NCBI RefSeq assembly: GCF_007565055.1
Contig: NC_044551.1
Span: forward strand, 100,216,266 to 100,280,265
Direction of reading: 5' to 3'
Source of the DNA: Rhinopithecus roxellana
Lineage: Eukaryota > Chordata > Mammalia > Primates > Cercopithecidae
Length of the DNA stretch: 64,000 nucleotides
Shown here piece after piece: positions 1 to 11,700 of the stretch (positions within the stretch are counted from its first letter, which is position 1; every line of letters starts with the position of its first letter). The notes below the pieces were generated by a model. The model did no database searches. It was given only the letters and a program-made list of their open reading frames with translations, and was not told where the DNA came from. The position numbers were made by a program, and so were the translations under genes.

Positions 1-769
1 ACCTGTTTCCATAAGACTCCATTGGCATCTGGACAATAGAAGTCATTTAAAGGGGATTAAACAGTTGGACCTCATATTACATATTGTCAATAAGAATATA
101 GTTCTATTTTCAAACTGTACTCTGAAAATAGCTGCTGTGAATTTATTTACTTTGTATACTTTTTGGATATTTATACAGCATACACAGAAAAAAAATCATT
201 TTTTCTTAAGTGTCAAAATCATTATCTTTAAGATAAATTATTGATGTTTAGAGAATTTTTAAATCACATAGTTTTTTAAAAAGTTTCATTCAATATTTAT
301 TTTTTAAAATTAGAAGTTTTAAAAATACTATTAAGTAGTTCTATTCACTTAATATCTACTTTAATACAAGGTGGTCATGTGACTAATTATATCACCTTGT
401 TTTCATAATCACAATGTCAGATATTATTTTCCAATTTTTAAAATTGCTAAAGGAATGAAGTTTAGTCATGTCAAGCAATATTTCCAGATTTAAAGGCCAG
501 TAAAAAGGCGAGCATGAATTTAAAGCAAAAATCAAATAAATCTAATACTTTCTCCCCTCAGTTCTCATCAATGTACATTGTTAGAGTTAATGTTGAATCT
601 CTATAATAATAATATTTGTTTGCAATGGTTCTCATTCTTATGTCTTACCAAATCCTTTGGAGATCTTAATAGCTAATGAGGCTCACAAGGAAAAACTTCC
701 ATGTTATAATATTTTCAATTGCTTCCTCTTTAGCCTACATTAATCCTTTCTAATCTACTGTCTTCTACC
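1..769. other. Unassigned AT-rich non-coding sequence
   Basis: No open frame of note, no recognisable young repeat and no RNA gene is visible. The stretch is AT-rich with short poly-A and poly-T runs. Its right end grades into sequence that resembles an L2 relic. Confidence 0.6.
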
Positions 770-1110
770 CCCAATTTTGCCTTCTCCTCTTCAAAAATAA
801 CTGTCCTTGCTTAAAATCAAACACATTGCAAATTGCTGTAGACTCCTACACGGTTCCTGTTTCCAGATTCTTCTCCCTATATTTATCGTCCATATTGCTA
901 CCATAGCTATTTTTCTAAAATATACTTTTGCTTGTACAATTTCTTTATTTTAAAATCTGAGGAAATTCTTCTTTGCCTTGTTAGATTTTAAGTTTAAACT
1001 CCTTAGGAAGGTATTCAATGCTTTAACCTCTCTTTCCAGCGTAAGCTCTCACTTTTCCTGGCTTACGCTGCCTATTTTCCAGTTGCACTGAATATACTCA
1101 ATGGCTTCTG
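770..1110 (+). mobile_element. L2-like LINE relic (3' part)
   Basis: The order of words resembles the plus-strand 3' coding region of L2, a CR1-clade LINE. A stretch near 895-935 matches the L2 segment that follows the reverse transcriptase, then comes an AAACTCCTTAGG-like word near 998, then a pyrimidine-rich tail near 1030-1080. Divergence is high and no reading frame survives. The call rests on remembered consensus order and not on an alignment. Confidence 0.5.
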
Positions 1111-2260
1111 CATGAGCTATTGGGAATTAAATGTCTGAATCCTTCCAGTGGAGTACCATTTCACCACATGTGTGTGGTCACAGCCAGAGATGAATTCATA
1201 ACAGATTCCTGAAGCCTGCAGGCTTTGTATGCTCTGGTTGTTATTTGATGATTCAGATGCACACTGCCAAACCTTTGTAAGCCTGAAGTTTTATCTGATA
1301 GATTCCAGAAAAATGCCTGAAGGAACTTTGGCCTTTTCCAGCTCCAAATAAAATCTGAAACCACTTCCTGCTGGAAAATGTAAATTTGGTCCTGATGGAT
1401 TTTACTTCTCTATTGTCGTAATTTAGGTCAGAATAATAGATTTGAGATAATATTTATTATTCCTAAAAACAAATCCTAGAAAAAGTATTGACAGATGATA
1501 TTTTAATTGGTTTGGTCTCTCCAGTTACCCAGTTATTAAATAATCATGAAACCTCTTCTGTTTAACAACTGCTTGAGGTATTTTGTATTCTTGCTTCAAA
1601 GTAGAGCAGTTTCTAGCTGCTAACACTGTGATTGATTTTTTCCATATCAAATACAATGTTACGGTCTATTGTTTCCATAGCAAACATATAGCATCTGTCT
1701 CCAAACTCAGACTGTGATCCTGTGCTAGCCAGTAATACTTTATATGACCACATCCTTCCATTACAAGTATGAGTGGATTAATATTGATTTTTTTCCCTCC
1801 TGTCCAAGACTGAAGTTCTGTCTTAGCTATAATTTACACAGCTGGTATATAAGGATATGCTTGCTCCTCCTTACTTTCATGGTAAGTAGTATTGTTTTGT
1901 CTGAAAATCAGTTTACTCTATTTTTAACCCATACATAGGTTGAAAAGTCTGCATACTTTGCAGTTCCAGCCATTTATATTGCCACATGTTTCCAATAACA
2001 TCTTGGAGCTTTTAGAAACTTGGAGTTTTTAATACATACAAAACTTTGGAAAACCACAAGGAGCTGGCAAAAACACACTGCATTCAACTAGCTAAACACC
2101 AAAAATTATAAACCAAGTGAGTGTGTGTGCATGCATGTGTGCACTTGTGTGTGCATGTTATCTATTTTATAATTTTAAATTCTGGAACTCTTAAGTCAAA
2201 GGTTTTCAGCAGAATCTTTCTGCTTTGTTCAATTATAATCCTTCATATTTCCCTTCATCA
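1111..2260. other. Unassigned non-coding sequence
   Basis: I recognise no repeat or gene. A short imperfect TG/CATG-rich tract lies near 2119-2160. Open frames here are at most about 67 codons, with no recognisable family signature. Confidence 0.5.
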
Positions 2261-2264
2261 TAGC

Positions 2265-2520
2265 CCCCCAAATACACCCAGTCTCACCTCTGCACCATTG
2301 CTCAGGAATATTCCCTGCCTATAACCCCCTCATTCTCCTCTATCACTACACTAAACTTAGTCACTCTTCAAAACCTGGGTCAAATTTTACCTTTTCCTCA
2401 AAGCTTATTGCAATTATTCTGGTTCCTGGTGATTCCTTTTATAATTTTCTTCCAAGAGTAAAGTAAGCACTATAAATATTCACTTTTAATTACATTATCC
2501 CTTGCATTTACATAGTGTGG
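2265..2520 (+). mobile_element. Possible L2-like 3' relic
   Basis: The text around 2300-2440 follows the word order of the L2 3' end, with a CTCATTC-type segment followed by a GTCAAATTTTACC-like word and a CTTCCTGGT-like word. It is very degenerate. It could instead be chance resemblance in pyrimidine-rich sequence. Confidence 0.35.
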
Positions 2521-4607
2521 CCCTGAATACCACCAAAGATATTGGAAGCTCCTAGATAAAACATGTGTGAAGGAATCAAACCACAGTGCCTGACAAACAT
2601 TAGTTACATCGGAATGTGTACTATGTTTTACAATTCTTTGGTATCTCATTCAGCATCTATCATGAAGTTAGGCTAGTGTTAATTGGTAGCTGAAAATATC
2701 CAACAGAGATGGCATTTCTTGTTCCAATGCTAAGAAAGTTGAAAGAGGACTGAATTAGGATTTCAACAATATGAGTTTCTTCCTGGGCTTCACCATTGCC
2801 AAATTACATGACCTTCATAAAGTTAATTACTATTTTCAAGTTCAATACTTTGCATAAAAGTTATGTGGTTGTAGCTGCTTACACCACAAAGAACTCCTTT
2901 CTTTTTTGTGCTCTAAATCCAAAATCCACAGGACTGAGTCTGTTCTAAATTGTGTACCATAACTCTGCTTCCCATTTTCATGGGTGATTGGAGCAAAACA
3001 TTCCTGACTCCAGCTTAGCCAACCAGATTCTGCTACAAGGGGAGATTGAGACAGGGAATCTGTAGATAGTAGTTTATAAACTGTAGAATTATAAATACTA
3101 CGGTGTGTTTGGAAAACGGAAAATTTGATCTGCAGACTTAAGAATGAAGAAATGCACAAGAAGAGATGAAAAACAGGACAGCCATCAAGGACCAAAATGT
3201 CTTTCAAATCGAATTCTAAGCATTTGCTGAGGCCTGCCTGTCCCCTGACTTTGATTTCCTTTGAGACTTGGGTCATGACTTACCTTAACATAAAGAACGT
3301 GTTTGTCTTACTGCTGTGGTATTCCAAAGTCTCATATAGTCCCTGGCCTACAGAGGTTTTTTGTGAATATCTGTTAAATGAGTAAATAGATTCCACTTTT
3401 TTTCTTTCTTTTCACACATTTTCTTCATCCGGTTCTGTTGAAACAAAGCAACGAGTTCTGACTAATACAGCACTGGGCCAAATCATATCTAAGTCCCACT
3501 ATAATGCTATAACTTGGTGCTTTTATTTGATCAAATTGGCCTTTTGTAAATATTATTATACTTTCGAAAATATCGAAGGGAATTAGCTAACATTTACTTT
3601 TTCTCTACTATATTCTAGACAATTTACACTTCTTTTTTTACACTTTCCAACAAAATGATGGTGACACTACATATGGTCTAATTTTCAGAGATAAAAGCTA
3701 ATACTCAGTGGCAGTCTTGAGTAGGTGATGAATTAAAATTGGAACCCACATATTCACTTCTAAACCCTTTAGTCCCTTTTTGCTCTATCATCTGGCCTGA
3801 AAGAACCTGTGCACCGAAGAACTGATGATACAATCTGTGTGTTGGAATTTTGCAATGTTTTTTGGGGATGGCTTTGGGATTTACAGTAAATCTGATGATT
3901 TTCATGTGCAGATTAATTTTAAAAACACAATCACTTTATTTTCACACTTATGAAGTGTCCCATAGGTATATTTTTAAAATTCATGTGTATACTTTATAAT
4001 TCCTATCCTCAGGAATTATGTGCATGAATAATTGCCCCACAAAGTAGCATGGGAAATGTTCTATATAAATGTTAGCCAAAGATTTATGAAAGTTCAAAGA
4101 AAAAGAGAAACATTCAGAAATAGCTTTGTGGATAAATGAGCATTTTAAATTCATCTGTGAAGGAGGAGAGAATATGGGCATGTGGAGCTTTGGAAGCCAA
4201 ATATACGCCCGGTAGAGGGATGGGATGAGCTGAAGGAAGATGTTGGAAAGTAAGTAACTGTCACATACATTTGGTTATTTGAACTTCAGTAAACCTCTTA
4301 AGATGTAATGATTATTGAATAGCAGCAAGTTACATTGGCGTTTTCTGATTTGACTTGTACTTTATAAGATATATCAGTCAGAGTACTGGGTTGCAATAGA
4401 AACTGACTATTGGAGCTATATAAGGATTTTGAGCTGAATATCAATTAGCTCAAAAAATGATTAGAAAATCTGGAGATTCAGACACAAAATTAGGACAGGA
4501 GCCAGGGTAACAGGAATTACTCGACATATAGTTTGGAAGCCAATGCTTGAGTGAAGGAACTTCTGCATGCATAAAGATCCATTTATAGAACTCCTATTGT
4601 TTTTTAG
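2521..4607. other. Unassigned non-coding sequence
   Basis: This stretch has no convincing repeat or exon. A minus-strand frame of 144 codons at 2842-3276 shows no protein family signature I recognise, no splice-like context and no coding-like composition, so I do not call it a gene. A weak MIR-like segment may lie near 3580-3780, but it is too degraded to annotate. Confidence 0.5.
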
Positions 4608-4990
4608 TGTTATGGACTGAATATTTGTGTCCCTCATTCATATGTTAAAGCCCTAACTCCCAATGAAATGTTATTTGGAAATGGAACATTGAGGAGGTAT
4701 TAGGGTTAGGTGAATTTGTGAGTGTGGGGCCCTAATATTGGGATTAGTGCCCTTATAAAATGAGGCACCAGAGAGCAATCTCTTGTATGTGCTCTCTCTC
4801 TCTACTATGTGACAAATCAGTGAGAAGGCAGCAACTGGCAAGCCAAAACCAGAGCCCTTATCAGGACCCAACTATGCTGTCATTCTAATTTTAGATCTGC
4901 AGCCTCCAAAACTATGAGAAAATAAATTTCTGTTCTTTAAGCTACCTGCCAAGACAATTAGACACTGCTTATATAGGCTGTGAAGAATAC
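4608..4990 (+). mobile_element. MaLR LTR (MLT1/MST-like), plus strand
   Basis: The sequence opens with TGTTATGGACTGAATATTTG, carries the TTCATATGTTAAAGCCCTAA word typical of MaLR LTRs, and has a CCTTATAAAA TATA-like region followed by a CTCTCT tract. Near the 3' side it has AACTATGAGAAAATAAATTTC, containing the LTR polyadenylation signal. No internal region adjoins it, so it is a solo or truncated LTR. The right end merges with the next MaLR LTR, and I could not place an exact boundary or target duplication. Confidence 0.75.
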
Positions 4991-4993
4991 AGA

Positions 4994-5039
4994 TATTAGT
5001 CCGTTCTCATGCTGGTTTAAGGACATACCTGAGACTGGG
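4994..5039 (-). mobile_element. MaLR LTR, outer copy, left fragment (minus strand)
   Basis: These bases are the first 46 or so of a minus-strand MaLR LTR (TATTAGTCCGTTCTCATGCT onward). It breaks off in the word GAGACTGGG. The same word resumes after the provirus at 7312. This is therefore the left piece of an LTR split by a later insertion, and the two pieces should be read as one element. Confidence 0.85.
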
Positions 5040-5384
5040 TGTATTAGTCTGTTTTCATGCTGCTGATAAAGATATACCTGAGACTGGGCATTTGAAAAAA
5101 GAAAGAGGTTTAATGGATTTACAGTTCCACATGGCAGGGGAGGCCTCACAATCATGGTGGAAGGTGAAAGGCACATTCACATGGTGGCAGACAAGCGTGC
5201 AGGGAGACTCCCATTTTTAAAACCATCAAATCTCATGAGACCCACTCACCACATGGGAACAACACAGGAAAGACCTGCCCCATGATCCAACCACCTCCCA
5301 CCAGGTCTCTCCCACAACCACATGGGAATTGTGGGAGTTACATTCAAGATGATATTTGGGTGGGGACTCAGCCAAACTACATCA
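5040..5384 (-). repeat. 3' LTR of the MaLR provirus
   Basis: In plus-strand reading it begins TGTATTAGTCTGTTTTCATG and ends GCCAAACTACATCA, the reverse complement of a THE1/MST LTR. It contains the CACTCACCACATGGGAACAA and TTGTGGGAGTTACATTCAAG words shared with the other MaLR LTRs in this window. Confidence 0.9.
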
Positions 5385-6953
5385 TTCCACCCCTGGCCCC
5401 TCCTGTATCTTGTGTCCTCACATTTCCAAACCAATCATGCCTTCCCAACAGTCCCCCGAAGTCTTAACTCATTTCAGCATTAACTCAAAAGTCCACAGTC
5501 CAAAGTCTCATCTGAGACAAGGCAAGTCCTTTCTGCCTATGAGCCTGTACAATCAAAAGCAAGTTAGTTACTTTCTAGATGCAATGGAGGCACAGTCATT
5601 GGGTAAATACAGTCATTCTAAAGGGAGAAATTGGCCAAAACAAACGGGCTACAAGGCCCCACGCAAGTCTGAAATCCAGTGGGGAAGTCAAATCTTTAAG
5701 CTCCAAAATGATCTCCATGTCTCACATCCAGGTCACACTGATGCAAGAGGTGGCTTCCCATGGTCTAGGGCAGCTCCGCCTCTGTGGTTTTGCAGGGTAT
5801 AGCCTCCCTCTTGGCTGCTTTCATGGGCTTACATTGAGTGTCTGTGGCCCTTCCAGGTGGACAGTGCAAGCTGTCGATGGGTCTGTCATTGTGGGGTTCG
5901 GAGGATGGTGGCCCTCTACTCACAGCTCCACTAGGCAGTGCCCCAGTGGGGACGCTGTGTGGGGGCTCCACCTCCACATTTTCCTTCTGCATTGCCCTAG
6001 CAGAGGCTGCCCACGAGAGCCCCACCCCTGTAGCAAACTTCTGCCTGGAACATCCAGGCATTTCCATACATCCTCTGAAATCTAGGTGGAGGTTCCCAAA
6101 CCCCAATTCATGACTTCTGTGCACTGGCAGGCTCAACAACACATGGAAGCTGCCAATTACTTGAGGCCTGCACCCTCTGAAGCCATGACCTGAGCTCTAC
6201 ATTTGTCCCTTTCAGCAATGGCTGGAGCAGCTGGGACACAGGGCACCAAGTCCCTAGGCTGCACACAGAATGGGGACCCTGGACCTGGCCCACAAAACCA
6301 CTTTTTCCTCCTAAACCTCTGGGTCTTTGATGGTAGGGTCTGTTGCAAAGGGCTCTGATGTGTCCTGGAGACAATTTACCCATTGTCTTGGTAATTAACT
6401 TTCGGGTCCTCATTACTTATGCAAATTTCTGCAGCTGGTTTGAATTTCTTCTCAAAAAATGGGATTTAGTTTTCTATTGCATTGTCTGCTGCAAATTTTC
6501 CAAACTTTTGTATTCTGTTTCCCTTTTAAAACTGAATTAGTTTAACAGCACCCAAGTTACCTCTTTAATGCTTTGCTGCTTAGAAATTTCTTCCATCAGA
6601 TACCCTAAATCATCTCTCTCAAGTTCAAAGTTACAAATCTCTAGAGCAGGGGTAAAATGCTGCCAGTCTTTTTACTGAAACATAACAAGAGTTACCTTTG
6701 TTTTAGTTTCCAACCAGTTCCTCATCTCTATTGGAGACCACCTCAGCCTAGATTTCATTGTCCATTTTATTATCAGCATTTTGTTCAAAGCCATTCAACA
6801 GGTCTCTAGGAAGTTCCAAACTTTCCCACATTTTCCTGTCTCCTTCTGAGCCCTCCAAACTGTTCCATCTCTGGCCTGATACCCAGTTCCAAAGTCATTT
6901 CCACATTTTTGGGTATCCTTTCAGCAGTGCCCAATGTACTGGCACCAAGTTAC
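5385..6953 (-). mobile_element. MaLR internal region (non-coding)
   Basis: GC-richer than its surroundings, and bounded by two LTRs. It contains overlapping open frames on both strands, the longest 168 codons at 5579-6085 plus and 125 codons at 5765-6142 minus. They overlap each other and show no domain. THE1/MST internal regions are known to have at most a degraded gag-like frame and no pol, so these are not genes. Confidence 0.8.
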
Positions 6954-7311
6954 TGTATTAGTTCATTTTCATGCTGCTGATAAAAACATTCCTGAAACTG
7001 GGCCATTTACGAAAGAAAGAAGCTTAATGGACTTACAGTTCCATGGGACTAGGGAGGCCTCACAATCTTGGTGGAAGGTAAAAAGCATGCCTCATGTGGC
7101 AGCAGACAAGAGAAGGGAGCTTATATAGGGAAACTCCCATTTTTGAAACCATGAGATCTCATGAGACCCACTCACCACCACGAGAACAACATGGGAAAGA
7201 CCCGCCCCCATAATCAACCACCTCTCACTAGGTCCCTCTCACAACCCTTCGGAATTGTGGGAGTTACAATTCAAGATAAGATTTAGGTGGGGCCACAGCC
7301 AAATCTCATCA
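6954..7311 (-). repeat. 5' LTR of the MaLR provirus
   Basis: Begins TGTATTAGTTCATTTTCATG and ends CCAAATCTCATCA in plus-strand reading. It pairs with the 5040-5384 copy and lies next to the primer-binding-site-like word, which makes it the 5' LTR in the element's own minus-strand orientation. Confidence 0.9.
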
Positions 7312-7632
7312 CTGGGTACTTTATAAAAGAAAGAGATTTAATTGACTCACAGTTCTGCATGGCTGGGGAGGCCTCGTACACATGGCAGAAGGTGAAGGAG
7401 GAGGAAAAGTACATCTTACATAGTGGCAGGGAAGAGAGCATGTGCAGGGGAACTGCCCTTTATGTAACCATCAGATCTCATGAGACTTATTGACTATCAT
7501 GAGAACAGCATGGGAAAAACCTGTTCCCATGATTCAATTATTTTACACTGGGTCCCTCCCATGATACACTGGGGATTATGGGAACTATAATTCAAGATGA
7601 GATTTTGATGGGGACACAGCCAAACCATATCA
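7312..7632 (-). mobile_element. MaLR LTR, outer copy, right fragment (minus strand)
   Basis: Continues the LTR begun at 4994. It restarts with CTGGGTACTTTATAAAAGAA, and carries the TGGCTGGGGAGGCCTC and GATGGGGACACAGCCAAACC words of THE1/MST LTRs, ending CATATCA. Its flanks may carry a short duplication: ACAGA occurs at 4989-4993 and at 7633-7637. That would make this a solo LTR with its own target duplication. Confidence 0.85.
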
Positions 7633-7678
7633 ACAGAGAGGAAAATTCATAGTCCTTACCCTCAAAATATATAATCTA

Positions 7679-7975
7679 GGAAGGATACAGTGGCTCATAC
7701 CTGTAATCCTGGCATTTTGGGAAGCTGAGACAGGAGGATTGCTTCAGGCTGGAGATTTTAAACCAACCTGGGCAACATAGGAAGACCCTATTTCTACAAA
7801 AATATACAAAAATCAGCCAGGTGTGGTGGCACATGCTGGTAGTCCTAGCTTCTCAGGAGGCTGAGGCAGGAGGATCCCTTGAGCCTAGGAATTTGAGGAT
7901 ACAGTGAGCTATGACTATACTGCTGTACTCCAGTCTGGGTGACCAAGTGAAACACTGTCTCTAAAAAAATAAAAT
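7679..7975 (+). mobile_element. Alu, old (AluJ-like), plus strand
   Basis: A dimeric Alu with left-arm words (GTGGCTCATACCTGTAATCC), an A-rich linker near 7795-7815, right-arm words (GGTGTGGTGGCACATGCTGG) and a short A-rich tail. Many substitutions and lost CpGs suggest an AluJ-age copy. No clean target duplication is seen. Confidence 0.85.
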
Positions 7976-8160
7976 GAGAGATATATATACATGTCTTATA
8001 GGTATATATCAAAAATATATATTTTGATCATATATGTGATTGAAATATGTGTATCACTTTCACACCCACACCCATAATGTGTTACCCATAATGTGTTAAT
8101 TTTTATCTTTAATTTAAAATATATATATATATACTTAAAATATCAAATCTTACCTATGTT
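7976..8160. repeat. AT-rich low complexity, short (AT)n
   Basis: The sequence 3' of the Alu tail is rich in ATATAT runs, including ATATATATATAT near 8120-8132. It is simple low-complexity DNA with no gene content. Confidence 0.7.
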
Positions 8161-9479
8161 ACTCTGTTGGATAACAGCAATTCTCTGCCTCATCCTCCCC
8201 TAACCTTCATTGTTGGTGCTTGGGACTAGTTAGTTTCATCTCCTTTGTTGTTTTCATTTTTTATTTTGCCTTCAGATTCTTAAATAAATATTATATACTA
8301 CTATTTCTTAATCTATCAGGCTTAGATAGTATCTGTTGGTTTGCTCCTAAAGGGTTAAAATTTAATCTCTTTTATACCACCATAGTCTCATTTGTTCTCC
8401 TCAACTTCTAATGTTAATATATAAGAAGTTATAGTTAAGTAAATAACTGTTTACATTTTGTGCTTACATAAATATTGAGCAAAGTGGTGTATTATGTGTA
8501 TGTTTTCTTTTTGTACAATAATTTTTGTGTAGTTAATAATTTGTGTTTTCCTTCAATTTGCTTAGCTTCCATGTTCTCACTCACATTTTAAAATTCTCTT
8601 TCAAATTAATCAAATACTGGAAATAACTTCAAATTCTCAGAAAAATTAGCAATCTCATCGTTTATCATGGGGTGCTGTTACCCACAAGCACTTCGTTTTT
8701 TTGCTCCATTCTGCACATAGGGTCGTCGAATGGAATGTTTTCTCAGACATCCCTGTATCATACTCTGACACTTGGTTGGCTGGATTTTCTCTTTCTTGGT
8801 TTATAAAATTACTTTACTGAAGCATATTTTTCACGGACTTCCTGAGAAAGAATTCCTTGTTTGTACAAATGCATCTTTATTCTGACTTCACACTTGATTG
8901 AAAGTTTGATTTGGTATAGAATTCTAGGATGAAAAAATTCTTTTTCTCATAGTTTGGAAAGCACAGTTCTACTACCTTCTAGCTTCTGTGATAACATTGA
9001 AAATATGATTCCCATTCCTTTGTATTTTATATTTTTTGCTGTTATTGTTTTATACATGAATTTTTCTTCTATCTCTCTAAGAATATTAATTACAGGGTTT
9101 TTTTTTTCTTAAAGTTTTCTCCTCTTCCCTGCATTGTCTCTGTGTTCTCTGTGTTCCCTGCTCCTGCTTACTGTGTTTTCCATGCTCTGTTGAAGTCTTA
9201 CTTATATTGTTTGTAGATCCTTGGCATTCTATTTATACTCCAGAAAGAAATGGAAGACTTTGGGGCTACAGATGGAACTACTGACTGGTGAACTTCCCAA
9301 TGTGATCAAGCAGCAATCCTTTTTGTGTGTGGTAACTCAAGTATCAGAAAGAAAAGGAGGCCTTTCAATTATTTCTCAGGAAAAAAATATTCCAATACCC
9401 TGATTTGAAAGAGATAAAGGCAGGCAGCTGATAAATGCCTTGAATCAGATATTCTCAGAACACAGTGATAGAAACTGGT
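8161..9479. other. Unassigned T-rich sequence, possible ancient L1/LINE fragment
   Basis: I see no exon. The segment 8850-9000 has words such as GGTATAGAATTCTAGGATG that resemble minus-strand L1 ORF1 3' sequence. It may be a displaced piece of the L1 that lies to the right, but I could not confirm this. Confidence 0.35.
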
Positions 9480-9991
9480 CAAGGGTTTTATAATATAATA
9501 TGTATATGTCTTTTAGATTTAGTGGTTTATTCCATTGTTTAGATATCTGTTTTCTTACTTATGTCTGGTTGTTCTATCCATTGTTGAGAAGGGGATATTG
9601 AAGCTCCAACTATTATTGTAGAACTATTTCTCTCTTAAACTGTCAGTTTTTATTTTAAATATTTTGATAGTCTGTTATTACGTACATAAATGTTTATAAT
9701 TGTTATATCTTCTTGATGTATTGAAACTTTTATTAATATATAATGTTCTTATCTCATGACCTTTTTTGACTTACAGTCTATTTTGTCTAATGTTAGTATA
9801 GCCATCCCTCCCCTCTTTTGATTACTGTTCACATGAGACATTTTTTCATTTATTCACCTTAAACCTGTTTGTGTCTTTAGATCTAACGAGAGTCTCTTGT
9901 AGACAGAATATAGTGGGTCATGTTTTTTAATCCATTTTGCCGATCTCTATCTTGATTGGAAAGTTTAATGCATTTACATTTATAGTAATCA

Positions 9992-10318
9992 TAGTGAGTC
10001 TTCCATATCCATGTGTTCCACATCCATGAATTCAACTGTAAATAAAAAATATTCAGAAAAAAGTCCAAAAATTTTCCAAAAAGCCAAACTAGAAGTTGCT
10101 GTTGGACCAAATACTATATTGAATCCATGCAAATGTAGTGTTATACAGGCATTGTATTAAGTACTATGAGTAATCTAGAGATTAAAATATACAGCAGGAT
10201 ATGCATAGATTATAAGCAAATACTATGCTATTTTATATAAGGGACTTGAGCATTTGAGGATTTTGGTATCTGCCAAGGGTCCTGGAACCAACTTCTTATA
10301 GACAATGAGGAATGACTG
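9992..10318 (-). mobile_element. MER2/Tigger-type DNA transposon
   Basis: The right end, TCCTGGAACCAACTTCTTAT...GAATGACTG followed by TA, is the complement of the MER2/Tigger terminal repeat. The left end, AGTGAGTCTTCCATATCCAT, is the other terminus. The middle has the TATATAAGGGACTTGAGCAT word typical of this group. It is non-autonomous, with no transposase frame. TA at 10,319-10,320 is the expected target dinucleotide. The left TA has decayed. It sits inside the L1 at 9480-12513 and is therefore younger than that L1. Confidence 0.75.
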
Positions 10319-10899
10319 TACCAAAAAGATAAACAATTATGTCCTTTTGCTATCTCTTTTCTATATGATCTATAACTTCTTTTGGTCCCTCATTTTCTGA
10401 ATTATTATCTTCCTTTATGTTTAGTTGATTTTTTTGTAGTGAAACATTTTAATTTCCTGCTCATTTCCTTTTGTACATATTCTGTAACTGTTTTCTTTGC
10501 TCTTACCAGGGGAATTACTTTTTAACATTGTACAGTTACAGTCTTCTAATTTGGATTTATACCAGTTTATCTTGAATAACATACAAAAACTCTGTATTTT
10601 TGTAGCTCCAGCTCCTTACCTTCAGTTCCAGTGTCACAAAATTAAATCTTTATACAGGGGTGTTCAAAAGCATACATTAATAATTTTTAATATGTTATCT
10701 CTTAAATTATATAGAAAAGAAGTTTGAGTTCCAAATCATTGTTACAAATAACGCTAGCTTTTTAAATTGCCCAGGTATTTTTACCTTAAATGAGATCTGT
10801 ATTTCCTCATACAGCTTCAAGTTACAGTAGAATATCCTTTTATTTAAAATTTCAGGACTCTCTTTAGTTTATGTTGTGTAGAAAATGTAGTGATAATAA

Positions 10900-11700
10900 A
10901 CTTCCTCACTCAACTTTTGTTTATCTGGGAATGCCTTGATTTTTCCCTCACTTTTGAAGGACGATTTTGCATGATATAGAATTGTTGGTTGACAATTTTT
11001 CTCTGTCAACTCTTGACTACACAAGCCCACTGCCTCCTGGCTTCAAAAATTTATCACGAGATATCTGCTAATAATCTCACTGAGGTGCTCTTATATGTAT
11101 GTGATGAGTTGTTTCTTTCTTGCTGCTTTCCAGATTCTCTCTGTCTTTGGTTTTTGACAGTTTGCTTATAACATATGTTGGTGTGGATCTCTTTGATTTC
11201 ATCCTCCTTGAAGTTTCCTAAGCTTTTAGATGTTTACATTCATGTCTTTCATCAAACCTGGGAAGTTTTTGATCATTATTTCTTCAAATGATATATTTCC
11301 CCATTTCTCTCTCTTTGCTCCTTGTGAGGCTCCCATAATGAGCATATTGGTCTGCTCAGGTGTCTTAAGCTCTATTCATTTTTCTTGAATCTTTTTGTTC
11401 CCTATTTCTCAGAATAAATGATTTCAATTGTTCCATCTTCAGGTTCACTGATTTTGCCCTCTGCTTGTTCATTTCTGCCTTTGAATCCCTCTAGGGACTT
11501 TTTCATTTCAGTTATTGTACCTTTCTGTTACAGAATTTTTTTCTCTGTTGATATTTCCATTTTATTCATCCATCATTGTCATTACTTTCTCCAAATCTTC
11601 ATTTCGTTCTTTGAACATCTTTTAGACAGTTGTTTTAAAATGATTGTCTAGTAGGTCTGACATTTGGTCTTTTTTAGGGAGTTTCTGTTTTTTTGATTTT
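10900..11700 (-). pseudogene. L1 ORF1 remnant
   Basis: Minus-strand sequence follows L1 ORF1 order: a coiled-coil-type segment near 11,440-11,640 followed by the RRM/C-terminal segment near 10,950-11,300. ORF1p is an RNA-binding chaperone of the L1 particle. Numerous stops and indels break the frame, and no open stretch of useful length remains on this strand. Confidence 0.55.

Larger units (their letters stand above)
5040..7311 (-). mobile_element. Complete MaLR (THE1/MST-like) provirus, minus strand
   Basis: A full LTR-internal-LTR element about 2.27 kb long. It begins TG at 5040 and ends CA at 7311, and is flanked on both sides by CTGGG (5035-5039 and 7312-7316). That matches the 5-bp target duplication expected of ERVL-MaLR elements. 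LTRs are at 5040-5384 and 6954-7311 and internal sequence is at 5385-6953. In the provirus's own direction the 5' LTR is the right-hand copy. Just inside it a primer-binding-site-like word, TGGTGCCAGTACATTGG on the minus strand, occupies about 6931-6947. The first 88 bases of the two LTRs differ at roughly one position in seven by eye, so the insertion is old. MaLR internal regions lack pol, and open frames here (up to 168 codons) are fortuitous. Confidence 0.9.

Noticed and set aside
2842..3276. 144-codon minus-strand frame
   Set aside because: No domain, no recognisable homolog, no splice or promoter context. A frame of this length is expected by chance in 64 kb.
3580..3780. Possible additional MIR relic
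   Set aside because: Only a vague resemblance to inverted MIR words, too degraded to support.
5356..6413. Cluster of overlapping open frames (up to 168 codons) on both strands
   Set aside because: They lie wholly in the non-coding internal region of a MaLR provirus, are GC-richer so stops are rarer, and overlap each other in several frames.
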